From assembly GCA_958352145.1 (NCBI GenBank), contig CATWNM010000026.1, positions 1 through 34,058 on the forward strand: a stretch of DNA of 34,058 nucleotides, in the 5' to 3' direction. Under the pieces are notes generated by a model, which was not told where the DNA came from, searched no databases, and saw only the letters and a list, made by a program, of their open reading frames with translations. This document shows positions 33,486-34,058 of the stretch, one piece after another. Each line of letters begins with the position of its first letter. The first letter of the stretch is position 1. The stretch comes from an uncultured Eubacteriales bacterium (lineage in GTDB: Bacteria > Bacillota > Clostridia > Oscillospirales > CAG-272). A program made the position numbers and the translations under genes.

Positions 33486-34058
33486 ATGAAGAAATTTGGT
33501 TTTGTGCTCAGCGCGCTTGTTTTAGTGCTTGCGCTGCTGACAGTTGGCGCGTTCGCGATTGAAGATGAGGGAACGCGGCTCGATACGTCGAAGCTGGAGG
33601 TCGTTTATACGAACGGCTTTGACGACGCGGATGCGCTTAAGGACTTCACACAGTATATGGGCACCTGGGAAGTCAAGGATGGCCGTCTGTATCTGACGGC
33701 GGCTACCGATAACCATTCGTTCATTCTGTACACCGGCGACAGCGCTTTGACGACGCTGACCGACTATGTTCTGGATGTGGACATGTACAACACCCAGACG
33801 CAGGGCGGCCCGATCATCCGTGCCAACCTTGACAAAGTCGTGGGTACAAGCGTCAACGGCATGGCGGGCTATATTGGGTTCGTCGGATTTAACGGCGATC
33901 TCGGCGCAGTCGGCTTTGGCCGCGAGGACGGCGGCTGGGGCGGCAATATCAACGTGGGCGCGTCCGGCGCGTTCGCTCCTGGCAGCAATCTGCACATTCA
34001 GCTTGTTGTTCAGGGCAGTAAGGTGCAGTGCGTTTTCACGAAGATCGACAGCGGCGAA
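33486..34058 (+). CDS. Secreted LamG-like protein, N-terminal part (runs off window)
   Basis: 191 residues visible, open at the window end. Signal peptide 1-24 (cleavage near AFA/IE), then one LamG-like domain from about residue 32. From LDTSKLEVVYTN onward it aligns without gaps to residues 259-418 of the protein encoded at 20233-22011, at about three-quarters or more identity by eye, with long exact runs such as YVLDVDMYNTQTQGGPIIR and EDGGWGGNINVGASGAF. The first LamG-like domain of that protein is missing here. GGAGGT precedes the ATG. What follows the domain is unseen; copper-amine-oxidase-N repeats would be expected if the architecture is shared. Confidence 0.85.
   Translation, partial: MKKFGFVLSALVLVLALLTVGAFAIEDEGTRLDTSKLEVVYTNGFDDADALKDFTQYMGTWEVKDGRLYLTAATDNHSFILYTGDSALTTLTDYVLDVDMYNTQTQGGPIIRANLDKVVGTSVNGMAGYIGFVGFNGDLGAVGFGREDGGWGGNINVGASGAFAPGSNLHIQLVVQGSKVQCVFTKIDSGE
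33579..34058. repeat. Inverted partner of the LamG-like domain at 20758-21237
   Basis: The DNA here is highly similar to the reverse complement of about 20758-21237, including exact runs of 20 or more bases around the sequences encoding YTGDSAL and NTQTQGGPI. The two copies lie in opposite orientation about 12 kb apart. Confidence 0.7.

Noticed and set aside
1..34058. CRISPR arrays, tRNA/rRNA genes, insertion sequences, phage genes and integrase sites
   Set aside because: No regularly spaced short repeats, cloverleaf-like segments, transposase or integrase motifs were seen by reading; a dedicated tool was not available.

Overview
The window looks like chromosome from an endospore-forming Clostridia-type member of the Bacillota, with roughly half G+C by eye. 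The signs are strong AGGAGG-type ribosome binding sites, several TTGACA/TATAAT promoters with 17-base spacers, a LysM/GH18 spore-cortex-type hydrolase, a CotJC-like manganese catalase, SLH and copper-amine-oxidase-N surface domains, and lipoproteins with classic lipoboxes. No tRNA, rRNA, IS element, phage gene or CRISPR array was seen.

Bases 1-12417 (+) form an almost uninterrupted arginine operon: argG (3' part), argH, argC (type 2), argJ, argB, argD, argF, carA, carB. Four junctions are tight enough for translational coupling (overlaps at argH/argC, argD/argF and carA/carB; argC/argJ within a few bases). Together the genes take glutamate through the cyclic acetyl-ornithine route to arginine and make the carbamoyl phosphate needed by ArgF. 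The last gene is the most unusual: a complete CarB is fused in frame to a complete diaminopimelate-epimerase-like domain (residues 1066-1343) that lacks one of the two catalytic cysteines of DapF. A long perfect inverted repeat ends the operon.

Bases 12509-20163 hold small independent units: a spore-type LysM-GH18 hydrolase (-), a phenylacetate-CoA ligase with a two-ACT-domain partner (+), a zinc-ribbon membrane protein (-), a DNA glycosylase (+), a Mn catalase (+), a PiT phosphate transporter with its DUF47/PhoU-like partner (+), and a GrpB-family protein (+). Bases 20233-25557 (-) carry a secreted two-domain LamG-like protein with copper-amine-oxidase-N repeats, and a pgk-tpiA-Ldh2 dehydrogenase operon. 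Divergent from pgk are a methyltransferase and hslO (Hsp33).

Bases 27566-34058 (+) are a cell-envelope region. Three tandem paralogous lipoproteins each resemble trigger factor without its ribosome-binding domain (FKBP-type isomerase domain plus helical C-terminal part). They are followed by an SLH surface protein with two internal repeats and the start of a secreted protein closely paralogous to the second domain of the 20.2-22.0 kb gene, in opposite orientation. A plausible reading, as inference, is an exported folding-helper cluster next to surface-protein clients. No stretch longer than about 280 bases lacks a gene.
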